Source: Saccoglossus kowalevskii (lineage: Eukaryota > Hemichordata > Enteropneusta > Harrimaniidae). From it: 26,928 bases of DNA. A program made the position numbers and the translations under genes. Positions 9,838 to 19,662 of the stretch are shown here, piece by piece. Numbering within the stretch: position 1 is the first letter of the stretch; each line of letters starts with the position of its first letter. Location: positions 63,530 through 90,457 of the forward strand of contig NW_003129863.1 of the NCBI RefSeq assembly GCF_000003605.2. Reading direction: 5' to 3'. The notes beneath the pieces were generated by a model that saw nothing but the letters and a program-made list of their open reading frames with translations, was not told where the DNA came from and made no database searches.

Positions 9838-11008
9838 TTTAATAATAAAAAAAAATTAAAAAGAACTTCAACACACATGCATTTACTTTTAATTAGTACA
9901 ACACATAACGCATTGTTATAACATATATTTTTGGAATGGTAATATTCATGATTTTCAAACTAGCAAACACTTACAAAAAAAAAAAAAGGCTAATAAATTC
10001 ACTGCTGGTAACAATTTTGACTACAATCAGTTGAAAAAATAAAGTGCTGTGCATAAAAAAGCAATTCACTTAAAATAACATCAAAAACTGTATAACATAT
10101 CCAAAAATATAAAAAGCTATGTTCTACGGGTAATAATAATTTGAAAAGTGTTGATTCATCTACACCAAAAACAAAAGTTATCTGCAATATTGCCACACGA
10201 GGGCACCAAATCAGCAATTTCATTGCTGTGTACAACAAACAATGGAAATACAAAATGTTTATGTGGCAACAAATATAGATTCTTGATTTTCACAACTATA
10301 AGATAACTTGATAATGAACAGCATTTTACATACAAAATTAAAAAAAAAATAACATTTTAATTATTTGGGTGAAATTTTTTTTAAATTGTTAGCAAGCCTG
10401 TGAAAACTTAATTGTAAATACAATGGCTTTATTCTGTACAAATTGATTTATTACTATATTACAATTGCTGTACATGTCAACAACATAAAGATATGTAACA
10501 AGTTTCTCAAATTTCACATATATCTTTTATCTGCAAACTAACTTTTCAACAATCTATATTGGAATGCAATTTATAACGTACCTCTGATAAAGTGTTTGGA
10601 AGGAAGGTTTGGGATATCACAACATACACATCTACTAAAACTAACTTTTTTACAGATCAAGTGAACTTTTAATAAATCAAATGCAGACTGTTGTTCGGCA
10701 CCAGGTTCTACACTGTTCTGGCAGTAATATCGCTGACATTTTCAGAAAATATTGCAGATGTATTCAGCAAAGAATCTAATGTAATTGGTTACAACACACA
10801 ATATTTGAAAATTTCCTATTGACAAAGTAGTCAAGATGAGGGACATTTATTTTGTAACTAAATTTGCGCATTTCTTTGCTTAGAAAATAGCAATCTGTAC
10901 AGTTTTGTCCATGCAGGGTCTAATCTTGCGCTGTTTTACCAGTCATTCTGTATAGTTCAGATGGTTCTTCAGTAGCAGCAGAGTCGGTCAGCGTTCGCCA
11001 TGCGGGGT
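9838..11008 (-). other. WLS: Probable WLS 3'UTR
   Basis: Downstream of the stop, the minus strand is U-rich with several poly(A) signals: AATAAA at 10846-10851, 10447-10452 and 10428-10433, and ATTAAA at 9838-9843. Which is used cannot be told from sequence. The first part contains the distal copy of the tail duplication. Confidence 0.45.
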
Positions 11009-14000
11009 CTAATCTTGCGCCGTTTTACCCGTCATTCTGTATAGTTCAGATGGTTCTTCAGTGGCAGCAGAGTCGGTCAGCGTTCGCCTCAGTTCGTATT
11101 CCTCATTGCTGGAGCCGCTTACATCACCTGTGCAGAGATTCACATTAGAATAAAACAAAGGTGAAGCATTACAGCATTGGCATATTGGTTACTTTCAACT
11201 ATTTGCATGTATGTATCCCTCAAGAAAAAAAGTTAGTTCAGCATTAGAAGATTACGAAATCAATTTTCATATGTGACAGAGCGGCATAGGCCTGGGAAAT
11301 GCATCATTGGAAATATGCTAGGTCTTGCATGTACCAGGTGTCAAGTAAAATCACCAGTGATCCAGGGTCATTTTAGCCTCCCATCGCTATCAACACTCAT
11401 CAAGGATTGGGTCGTTTTTACATTCTTAATTGTATTTGTGCATATGTAACCTACCTAGCAACGTGCAAGGATATTTGAAACAGTTTTTTAAAGATAGCAG
11501 ATTGAGTGTGGTAGGGTACAAATGAGGGCAGCTAGAGGAACTTTTTAAGACAGCCGAGAAACCTGGATTTCCAGTTGAAAAGATGGTTTTTTCAGAGAAA
11601 ATAAACTGAAATAGAGATAGTAAGTGCGTGTTTCACAGAGTAAATATGACTGGGACATAGTTTTTCAACTCCCAAAATACCGGCACAAATATACCATTCT
11701 TAATCATGTAAAGTACAGGTAAGGCTAGTGAATAAGAATAAAACATGGAATACTTAAAAATTATTGAATGATGTTTATAAATGACTCACCATTCTGTACA
11801 GTAGATTCATATTTTCTGGGGTCTTTATGTGATGGTGCATACAGAGATAAGACAGCAAACACATAGATGTTCCACATTCCATAGACACCAGTGAAAAATG
11901 CACTGTTCACTTCCACAGTGTGCTCCTCGCCCCACTTCCATCTCCCTTCGTTGACTTGCGTGATGATAAAGAAGATGACTGTCATAGCAGCACACAGCAA
12001 GGTGAAGAACATGAAGAACTTGAAACGATAAATCAAACCCTGCGAAGATAGTAATATCGGAAATGTCTTAAACACAAAAATATGCGAATATTTTGCTTTG
12101 CTACAACCCTTTAAATGGTTCTTTCTCATCAAGTTAATAATGTATATGCGAGATAGGAAATTTAACACAGCGCCCTCTTGCGATGATTTTTTGTAATTCT
12201 GAAGTTCGTCAAAGTTTCCTCTCATATCACCGTTAATCCTAAATTGACCCAAATGTCACTGACTGTTTGCTGAGACCGAATTAATACTATATTGAAGCTG
12301 TGCATTAGTGGAGATTTCCAGTCAGGTTTTTACTTCATACTGGTTGTATGCTAACTTGTTATACAGATACTAAGTGTGGAAACACAACAGTGCTGCAATG
12401 CTTGTTTTTTTTTTAAAAGCACATGAAATTAAGAGACGAGATAAACACAGACTTGCAGTGTGCACAAAATGAACATATTTTGTATTCAGTTGAACTGTAA
12501 TTCCAACAAAAGAGGATAACTGGCATGTTGTTGTGAAAAAAAACTACACTTGAAAAAAAAAAATTGCAATTTTTCCAACTGAAATATTTTCCTTTCGTAA
12601 GAGAGTAGAACAACTGTTGAACAGATGTAATTTAATTGACATCCATTAAATGAACCACACTGACTGTACACAAACCAGCCACATTCAGGGAGATTGAAAA
12701 CAACTTTTTTACATCTTAAGTCGCTGAACCACATAGTTCTTACCTGGTAATGTAACTGCCTGGCTTTAGCCATGGCAGGCAGAGCTGTTTTTTTCACACT
12801 AATATTACGAAATACTCGGTAAACCATGTAACAAAGAAACATAAAATACAGAGAGGCACAGATACCAGCCACAATGATAAATGCCATCTACAAAAAGTTT
12901 AGGAAAATTCATGCATGTATAGAACACGCTATGACAATAATATCTATATTTTTTTTTTAGAATCTTGTGGCTCTATTGTGTTCCACAAGATCAAGGAGTT
13001 CATTTTATTCTAAGACCATTTGTGTAGCTGCATAACTATTGCATCATGGGAGATGTTGCGGGTCATTGTCGAGTTTTAGTAGTAGTCTTAGTTTGCCAGT
13101 GTTTGGCCATATTTCAGCAACCGTGTGGTTGCCATGGCAACCGATTTACTCAGCAATGTCTCTTCATTGGCCAAACTCTGGCCCCATAGTTTTGTTATTT
13201 AGAATAAACCTACCCCTATTGGATCCCAGACACTTGTGTGTGATTGTGCATCGTTATTCACCCCCCTTGTGGTATGCAGCCCTCTCGCAGCCTGGATTTA
13301 ACAGTACATCTCTGTCAAAGTTGGAAGGAGTTTAGCCAAACCCAACTTGTATCTCAACCATATCCAACCTAGCTAAATCTATCTTAATAAGACAAAGCAC
13401 TAATCCAAGTGATACATAATGTCAAATCTGTAATTTCATTCCAAGCTATTTCACGAAGATAATTTTATTTTAACTTGAATGCTCACTGAAAATTATAAAC
13501 CTGGTTGGCATAATTTGGTTCACTGATTTTTGGGCTTTGGTGCGTGGCCAATGTTTTGTCATAAAATCAATGAAAAGAAAGTAAAAATAAAGTATTCCAT
13601 AGAATTCAGGAACACAATAGACAATAATGTACAGTTATGTACTAAAAAGGATACAGCAAGATTCTTTCCAGTATCAGTAATCCATATACTATAAAACGGA
13701 TTGCTCAACTGTACACCCCTAGTAAAGAAAAAACAAATACATTCAGTGTACTGTATATTGCCACTAGAGTTTCAAGGCACGTCAAAGCAGATTATAATAT
13801 TTGAAAACGCGTTACACAAAACAAGTTATATTTTTCCAAATTGTGTTAAAAGTAATTGTTAAGGAGAAATTTGTGGGAATTAAGGACAACCATGATTTTT
13901 TTGGCAAAACACAAATTTTCATGAAATCATTTTCATTAAAAATGTTTTCTTTCAATCTGATAACACAAGCATTTTCTACCAATACAGTACCTCAAAAAAA

Positions 14001-17000
14001 TCTATTATTTTGATCTTACCTTTCACACATATCAAACACAAATAAACATGTGCATCCAAAGACAATAGCTGTTACTTGCGTCCAATAAACTGATAAACGA
14101 TTACGCTCTGTTTGGTCCTGTGAAAAGTCATTGTGAGAATTGTCTTGAGGTTGTACCCATTTGTTAGTATTCAAATAGATCCATGAGTCAGTGGACAGAC
14201 AGAAGAATTTTATGTCAATGTATGTAAAATGTATAGCATCCTCAGCAAGAAATATAAGAAAGTCTATGAAACAAAATTTTGTTTCGAGACAAACTGCCTA
14301 TCACTAAATTAGGCACAATAGAATGTCTCTGCACAAATCAATGATTCCAACATAAAGCAGTACATTTTCTGGTACGACATGAAGACCAGTTTATTTTGTA
14401 GCGAGTCATGAACATCAGTTCATTTTGTGGCATATGATCGATAACATAGTCTCAATATAATAAAATATAAGAAGCAATGAAACAGAAAAGATGATTATAA
14501 AATAGTTTATAAATACTGCCATCTGGTGGTGACAAACAGAAAGTACATACCATCAAGTGTTCTCCAGCAAAGATAATCCAGAAAGAGAGCAGCATAGAGT
14601 AGAATATACCCTGTCTGATATCACTGATAAGTAACATGAAGGGAATATCCACAGATAAAGTCAACCATTCTATGGGCACTAAAAGCAAACAATATATACA
14701 ATATAATACAATAATTTTGTTTTCAACATTTTTATTTTCTAAGATACAGACAATACAAACCATTAGCATCTTATTAAAAGTTGTATTCCAACTTTTTATA
14801 ATATGCAAAACACTACCCACTCATTATTTGATCACCATAAAATATTGGGAAAAAAAAATCAAAGAAAGCTTAGAAAGAACTCCCGTGTGCTGAGAGTATT
14901 GGAAACTTAAAAAATTAATTCAAATTAATTACAGTGTAATTAGAAAAGCTGGAAACTAATTATGCAAATCAGGAAATTACTATGAACAGATTTGCACATA
15001 GGAGTAAAAAAAAGTTTTGCAACATAACTTAAAATATTAGATCACTGAAGCTAGCCTTCAATGATGGTCATATAGTCCAATCAACAAATCAAACAAAATT
15101 TGTTGTTGTTGAAATCACTTATTTTCGAAGTGTTTTAATGATAAAATAATTTTAAGTATTCAACTTTTGGATTAGATTTCTCATTAACTGCTTGTAACCC
15201 AAATTCTCTATGATGTTCACAGGGGTCAAGGGTCAGTCAGAGTTTTTCTACAGATCATGCAAAGTGGGAATTGAACTTTCAATTCTCAATGGGAGATAAA
15301 TATGTGAATCATGGAATTGGAAGTAACTTTTTTGAGACAACTATACTGCCAGTGTTGTTGTAGTATGAGTGAATAAGGCAAGTATTGTGCAGGTGGTGTA
15401 CATGTATTGAATATGATGCTTTAAATTACATTACTGTAGTTGTCCGAGTATGAACCCTTTGGGAAAACGGCAAATTGCCGAAAAAATTAGGGGGGGGGGG
15501 GTTATAAATGGATAAGTTAAAACTGAATAATAATCAGATAAATGACTTGTTGTAAAAATGCTGTAAATTTGGATGGAGGCTTATACTTGAGTAGGGGTTT
15601 ATACTCTGACAACTCGGTAGATGATGGTTTTTAATATCTACTTACAATCCAATATTATGAGAGATATTCCCAAAGCCAATATAGTCCTGGAAGTAGAAAG
15701 AAACAATGTCGTTATTGAGGTCACAGTGAACTCTTTTCTCATGCACTGCAAAAGCAAAGCTTGGCTTGTCTGTATAAACGAATTAATTATTAAATGTACC
15801 GTCCTCATGACGACACAAATTCACATTATCAGTCTAAATATTGAGAAAATCAAGGCAGAGTTGACACATAACTGAAGGTTGCTTTTTTCATAAGATTTTG
15901 ATGAGATCTAAGTTGTATGTTGGGAAGTCGCAAGCCCTTAATTTTATCTGCCCTTGACCATGCATTGCACATTACCTTTCCATTAAAACAGATTGTCTGT
16001 TCAAAGCACACACACGTCTCCAGAACCAGATAGTCATCATGATGATCAGAGGAGTTACAAAAGTTTTCAGTGCAAACCAGACTTTAGTAAAACCGCCATT
16101 TTGATGAATTTCCTAAAAATAAAAAAATAAATCTTATTTTGGCTTATGTACTTATTGTAAATTTGTCCATACATACCATACAATGTAAACAATGGTGCTA
16201 AACATAGTGTACTTATTACAACCTTGCTACTGGGGAGGAGAAAAAATTATTTTAGTTCACCATTCAGATAACAAGAACTGATAAATTTCTTTCTTTTGCA
16301 AAATGTTATTCTAAATAAATACACAGGCAAGACAAACATCTAAAGAGTCATCTGGAAGTCACTGAAAAACTTCAAAATTAGTTCAGTTATAAAGACAAAA
16401 ACTCCGGTCCCATTAGTATATACATGTATCTCTCAAGTCTCTGCACACTACCAGATACTCAGTACTTACAATAATGTGAATATCCTGCAGTTTTCCCAAG
16501 TCTAAATTGATGTCTTTGTGTTCATGAACGGGTACCCGTATGTTGATCAGATAGTAGTCATGGTGACAGCTTCCTAACTCCATGAACGGCATTGGATCAC
16601 AATGATATGTATAATCATTGCTCTCTGGAATCTAAGTAAGAATTTATCAACATACATTAAGAATTGCACTCCGAGATCATGATACATTTGGTTTTATGGC
16701 ATTTGGGAAATCAATATACCAAGCAATTTGAATGACAGAATATGTGGAAATTCATGTAGTACATTTTGTACTGTAATTTGTCCCAAAATTTATTCATTGC
16801 ATATGAATGTAAATGATCATTTCAGCTTTCATTTATTTTGATGTTGTTCAAATTTGCTATTTTGAACAATTGAACCCATCACCTGATTTACAAGTACAGT
16901 GCACAATGTTGTCACGCCTTTAGCAGATTGATCTTTTTAACTTCTAATGTGTATGAGCTAAGCCAATTGCAGAAAAGACTTCACATGTGGGCATCGATCA

Positions 17001-19662
17001 ATGACAAGATTTGAAAATGTTATTTTCTAAATAGAAACCTCTCATTTTAATTGGAATTTGAAAGGTATAAATATTCATAAATAACAAAGACACTGGGTCC
17101 ATGGTTATGATGCTATCTCACAGGTTTTCACATACATTAATGATTGTAGCCCAAAAATAACAAGGGAGTATTGTCTGAACTCACCAGAGGTCTGTCAAAT
17201 GTACATTCTAGTTTCCTCTCCTCCGTGGTTTTAATCAACTCTTTCCAGTCTCCTGGTGCATCACCTTCGTTTCGGTAACCAAGGCTTATCTCCATTGTTA
17301 TTACTGGATCTGGACCTATCAAAAAGTGAACATACTTTGCAGAGTCACCATAGTAACCAATTAGATGAAAAAAAACAACTAAATAATTTAAGAAAGTTGG
17401 CAAAATTTGTTGAGAAGTTGTCATTTTTTTTATGATGTAGAAGTGTAAATTAACGCTGTTTCAGGACTGGGTCATTGTGTGTAGGACCGGTAGATATAAA
17501 TACCCCTTTTCCTATTGAAGGCACACAGACCTGCAGTTTAGGTCAACCTCCATATGTACCTATTACTTTTTTACCAATCATATGCAATACATGGCCGACT
17601 CAGTGGTACATGTATACTAGTTTAACTCTTGTTAAACGTTGTAATTTTGGTCCAAACCTTTTTTAACAACAATGTGTTGATGAGTTTCTTTTTTTAATAA
17701 ACATCAGAAAAATCAATCTGCAAACGAGTTAATAAAATATCGCACCACCAGCCACCAACTTTTTTCTTTGTTTCAAATCGAAAAAAACTTCTGGCCTTTG
17801 AAATTGATGAGCAGACACACCAGAGACAAATCTAATTTTTCTGTTAGCTTTAAGTTTATATTTTCTCAGTCATAACAAATTTATTTGCTGAATAAGTTGA
17901 TAGAATTTATCATCAACTTTAATTTCACTTTTATTAAAGAAACCCAACCAGAATTCGGAAAAGAGACAAACGCAGCAGAAAGACTATAAATCAAACCATA
18001 GGAAGTCCCATGACTTTTTAGGCAGCATGATAGATGAAGTTCAAGTGGCTACTTTTCAATAACATCAACTACTGTAAAATCTGTTTTAGAAACCGCGATT
18101 TCTATTAAAATAGTACAATGCAACAGAGAGAATGCGGTTTCTATTAGAACATCTACACATATGAGAAATTGTGACTTTTTTGGTTCTCAATTGTTCATAA
18201 AGAATGGGTGCGGCTTCTAATACAGATTTTATGGTACTGATGCTTACAAATATTGAAGCGAAAATGTGTCAATAAAAATACACGCTTACAATTATTAGTT
18301 GTGTTGAACCGTTGCCATAGCAATTTGCATGAAAAACAATCAGAACCAACTCTATTTTGTTAGAATGTGATATTAAACTTGTTTTTAAGTGGTCCTTCTG
18401 ACGAGAAGCTTATTTAGGTTAATTTCCAACACTGGATACAAACTCTGTAATATTGGTTGTATCATAGTTTTTTCAGTTAAAAGACCACATGTCGATCAAA
18501 GAACTTCACAGAATTTTTTTTCATACACTATTCTTATTTGTTATTGAATTGGGTAACCATGGTATTATATACTTTCAATTCACAGGATATATTAAGTTCA
18601 TGGTGTATACACATTTTGTGAAAGTTTGATTCACCAGTGCATTCAAACAAGGAAGACTATTTGAGGAGTAATCACTCCACTCTCCTCCAAAATCAGGTTC
18701 CAAAAGAGCTAATTATCATTCTTTTGAATAAATTTTAAATAGCATTAAGCTCCCCTGATCATTTGCGTTACGGTGTTCAGGAGAGCTATGTCTTGATTGC
18801 CAGTCATTCTCAAAAGACAAAGACTGCTCAATGAAATATAAAAAGGAAATCTGGACACTAAGTTATAAACATTCCAAAACGTCAGTAAGCCATTGTACTT
18901 TTCAGAATAGACACACAATAATTAAAGGGCGGTGGTCATCGTGTGCATCATTTGTGTTGATAAACATTGCGCTTTTTCTAATGAAATCTTGAGTACGAGT
19001 TTTGACATGCCGCTGGCGACTCTTTCGATATCTTCCAATCAACAAAATAAATTACCCAAGTAAAGCTTGGTAACCTCTCTGAGAGTTTGTCTACGCAACA
19101 ATCAAAGTCACCATTTTTGTTTATACAAGAACCATATCCCACATATGCATGGCACGATGCCCACAGTCCATGAATATGAAACCCAATTTGGTGGCATTTC
19201 CCAAGAACATAAACCTTCTCTTGCACAGGTACACATGCATAGGAGGTCTCATGAAAGTGTTGTATCATGTACAATTACCTAGGGGGCTTCATGGAATCAT
19301 TGTATTTTCTACACTTAGCTAAGGGGCTTCATGGAAGCAATTTACTTTTCTAGGGTGCTTTAAGGAAGCATGATATTAAATACACTTACCTAGGGGGTTT
19401 TCATTATGATAAGCAATGGTGATATCCATAACAGTCAAAATATACTGAAACCAGCGAGACATTTTGTTGGGTCTGTTAGGAATTTCAATAGAGAATACGA
19501 TTTGATTTGCCACTATCTCCTGTTCAATAGCGTCTTCCAAGTCAACAATCTTTTCACAGGCAAACTCTCCCCATGGTATGAACCACTGCTGCTTATGCCT
19601 ATGTTTCCCTGTGTCCACACATTTATTTGTTAAATGTGGATATGCAGTTGTTGGCGAGGGTG
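9838..19662 (-). CDS. WLS: Wntless (Wnt cargo receptor), 5'-incomplete, 11 coding exons recovered
   Basis: CDS on the minus strand: 19662-19390, 17309-17185, 16631-16470, 16112-15976, 15686-15646, 14678-14551, 14117-14020, 13718-13655, 12887-12744, 12039-11790, 11127-11009. All junctions are GT-AG and all phases agree, giving 513 residues; vertebrate WLS is about 541, so only the N-terminus with TM1 is missing. Hallmarks include the luminal WFIPWG, FMELGSC, IHQNGGFTKVWFALKTF, SDIRQGIFYSMLLSFWIIF, GEHLMDQTERNR, HYQGLIYRFKF and YGMWNIYVF. WLS binds lipid-modified Wnt in the ER/Golgi and carries it to the surface; HYQGL matches the YxxL endocytic signal of the third cytosolic loop. The tail ends in KTAQD, like vertebrate KEAQE (ER return). 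The span to 9838 is the likely 3'UTR. Confidence 0.96.
10911..11088 (-). repeat. WLS: 89-bp tandem duplication of the WLS C-terminal coding sequence
   Basis: Two copies, 11000-11088 (coding, with the stop) and 10911-10999 (in the 3'UTR), differ at four positions. The unit starts inside an Arg codon of the tail and runs through the stop into about 10 UTR bases. Three differences fall in the copied coding part, all at third positions and synonymous (Ala GCC/GCT, Thr ACG/ACT, Thr ACG/ACA). The fourth is past the stop. Confidence 0.95.
11009..11127 (-). CDS. WLS: WLS terminal coding exon: cytosolic tail
   Basis: Acceptor TCTCTGCACAG|GTGATG. Encodes (G)DVSGSSNEEYELRRTLTDS, AATEEPSELYRMTGKTAQD and stop TAG. 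The end corresponds to vertebrate TEIYKLTRKEAQE; the KEAQE segment is reported as an ER-targeting signal for WLS recycling. Most of this tail lies in the proximal copy of an 89-bp tandem duplication (11000-11088). Confidence 0.93.
11790..12039 (-). CDS. WLS: WLS exon: TM7 and TM8
   Basis: Acceptor CTATCTTCGCAG|GGTTTG, strong donor AGAATG|GTGAGT. Encodes GLIYRFKFFMFFTLLCAAMT, VIFFIITQVNEGRWKWGEE, VEVNSAFFTGVYGMWNIYVF and AVLSLYAPSHKD. EGxWKWG and NSAFFTGxYGMWNxYVF are signature stretches of the family. Confidence 0.97.
12744..12887 (-). CDS. WLS: WLS exon: TM6 and cytosolic loop
   Basis: 48 codons, phase 0 at both ends: MAFIIVAGICASLYFMFLCY, MVYRVFRNISVKKTALPAM, AKARQLHYQ. Acceptor CTTTTTGTAG and donor TACCAG|GTAAGA. 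The first ATG is an internal Met, not a start. The exon ends inside the YxxL sorting motif completed by the next exon (YQ|GL). Confidence 0.97.
12888..13654 (-). other. WLS: WLS intron with putative regulatory cluster
   Basis: Intron between the NPFYSIW and MAFIIVAG exons. It holds a GC-richer block (about 13039-13340) with the motif cluster described separately. A 98-codon plus frame there looks like a by-product of composition. Confidence 0.5.
13036..13173 (+). promoter_or_regulatory. Motif cluster: ZNF143-like site, palindromic X-box, inverted CCAAT
   Basis: GCATCATGGGAGATGT (from about 13041) resembles the reverse of the Staf/ZNF143 site. GGTTGCCATGGCAACC (13127-13142) is a perfect palindromic X-box (RFX site). 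CATTGGCC (about 13167) is an inverted CCAAT box. Their density in about 130 bases suggests an intronic enhancer or cryptic promoter, but they may belong to an old repeat. Confidence 0.35.
13655..13718 (-). CDS. WLS: WLS exon: luminal loop GVQLSNPFYSIW
   Basis: The 64-base exon has acceptor TTTTTTCTTTACTAG and a weaker donor CTTGCT|GTATCC. Encodes GVQLSNPFYSIWITDTGKNL and Ala; vertebrate WLS has GVQLTNPFYSIW. Both flanking phases agree. Confidence 0.95.
14020..14117 (-). CDS. WLS: WLS exon: cytosolic loop and TM5
   Basis: Acceptor TTTTCACAG|GACC, donor GTGAAAG|GTAAGA. Encodes DQTERNRLSVYWTQVTAIVF, then GCTCLFVFDMCE and a split Arg. DQxERN and FDMCER match the family. Confidence 0.96.
14268..14285. 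repeat. Perfect 18-base palindrome in WLS intron
   Basis: GAAACAAAATTTTGTTTC, between the exons ending at 14020-14117 and 14551-14678. No known role. Confidence 0.45.
14551..14678 (-). CDS. WLS: WLS exon: TM3 end and TM4
   Basis: Acceptor TTTGCTTTTAG|TGCCC, donor TTGATG|GTATGT. Encodes PIEWLTLSVDIPFMLLIS, then DIRQGIFYSMLLSFWIIF and AGEHLM: the near-invariant SDIRQGIFYxMLLSFWIIF block. Ends in phase 0. Confidence 0.97.
15438..15614. mobile_element. MITE-like element (family B) in WLS intron
   Basis: The left end AGTTGTCCGAGTATGAACCC is inverted at the right end (AGTTGTCAGAGTATAAACCC on the minus strand), differing at two positions. The interior has a 12-G run (15490-15501) and GGCAAATTGCC. 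About 177 bp, non-coding; its right end lies 31 bases from the donor of the 41-base WLS exon. Confidence 0.6.
15646..15686 (-). CDS. WLS: WLS small exon: TM3 start
   Basis: The 41-base exon has acceptor TTTCTTTCTACTTCCAG and donor GATT|GTAAGT. With split codons at both ends it gives (R)TILALGISLIILD(L). A transposon-like insertion lies only about 31 bases past its donor. Confidence 0.93.
15976..16112 (-). CDS. WLS: WLS exon: TM2
   Basis: Acceptor TTTTTAG|GAAATTC, donor GGAAAG|GTAATG, phase 0 to 2. Begins EIHQNGGFTKVWFALKTF, then the membrane segment VTPLIIMMTIWFWRRV. IHQNGGFTKVWFA is among the most conserved stretches of the family. Confidence 0.97.
16470..16631 (-). CDS. WLS: WLS exon: luminal domain, FMELGSC to GKLQDIHII
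   Basis: 54 codons, phase 0 at both ends, between acceptor CTTACTTAG and donor ATTATT|GTAAGT. It includes YTYHCDPMPFMELGSCHHDY, YLINIRVPV and INLDLGKLQDIHII. It aligns with the ECDVLPFMEIGS...FYLLNIRLPV region of vertebrate WLS, with the conserved Cys. Confidence 0.96.
17185..17309 (-). CDS. WLS: WLS exon: luminal domain, MEISLGYR segment
   Basis: Acceptor GATAGGTCCAG (weak pyrimidine tract), strong donor CCTCTG|GTGAGT. It encodes 41 codons plus a split Asp: PVITMEISLGYRNEGDAPG, then WKELIKTTEERKLECTFDRP. This aligns with the VSLAYR...KLKCTF segment of vertebrate WLS. Ends in phase 0. Confidence 0.94.
17310..19389 (-). other. WLS: WLS intron (2.08 kb)
   Basis: Separates the first two recovered exons. 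Contains the inverted-repeat element at 18070-18236, a block related to 7250-7265 at about 18926-18945, and degenerate copies of the exon donor (19264-19395). A 98-codon minus frame (18978-19274) is Cys-containing but matches no WLS segment and is not flanked by clear splice sites in phase. Confidence 0.6.
18070..18236. mobile_element. Inverted-repeat element (MITE-like, family C)
   Basis: The left end TACTGTAAAATCTGTTTTAG, then AAACCGCG, is inverted at the right end (TACCATAAAATCTGTATTAG, then AAGCCGCAC, on the minus strand). Internal words GCGGTTTCTATTAGAA recur. About 167 bp, no coding capacity. Confidence 0.5.
19264..19395 (-). repeat. WLS: Degenerate tandem repeat of the WLS exon donor
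   Basis: On the minus strand four roughly 30-40-base units follow each other, each starting at a version of the exon end: CCCCCTAGGTAAGTG (real donor), CACCCTAGAAAAGTA, CCCCTTAGCTAAGTG and CCCCCTAGGTAATTG, with CTTCCATGAAG or CATGAAG between them. The last unit keeps an intact GT donor-like site. Confidence 0.7.
19390..19662 (-). CDS. WLS: WLS exon: N-terminal luminal domain
   Basis: Acceptor TTTTTTTTACAG|CACCCTCG, donor CCCCTAG|GTAAGTG, phase 1 at both ends. It begins with the last two bases of an Ala codon (APSPTTAYPHLTNKC) and includes QQWFIPWGEFACEKI and ANQIVFSIEIP, matching the WLS luminal domain just after TM1. The preceding exon must end in a single G. None with the expected hydrophobic TM1 was found in the window. 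Confidence 0.95.

Noticed and set aside
9999-10253. 84-codon minus open frame
   Set aside because: Lies in the probable WLS 3'UTR and has no recognisable sequence.
18978-19274. 98-codon minus frame in a WLS intron
   Set aside because: No WLS counterpart and no in-phase splice sites; recovered exons on either side join in frame without it.
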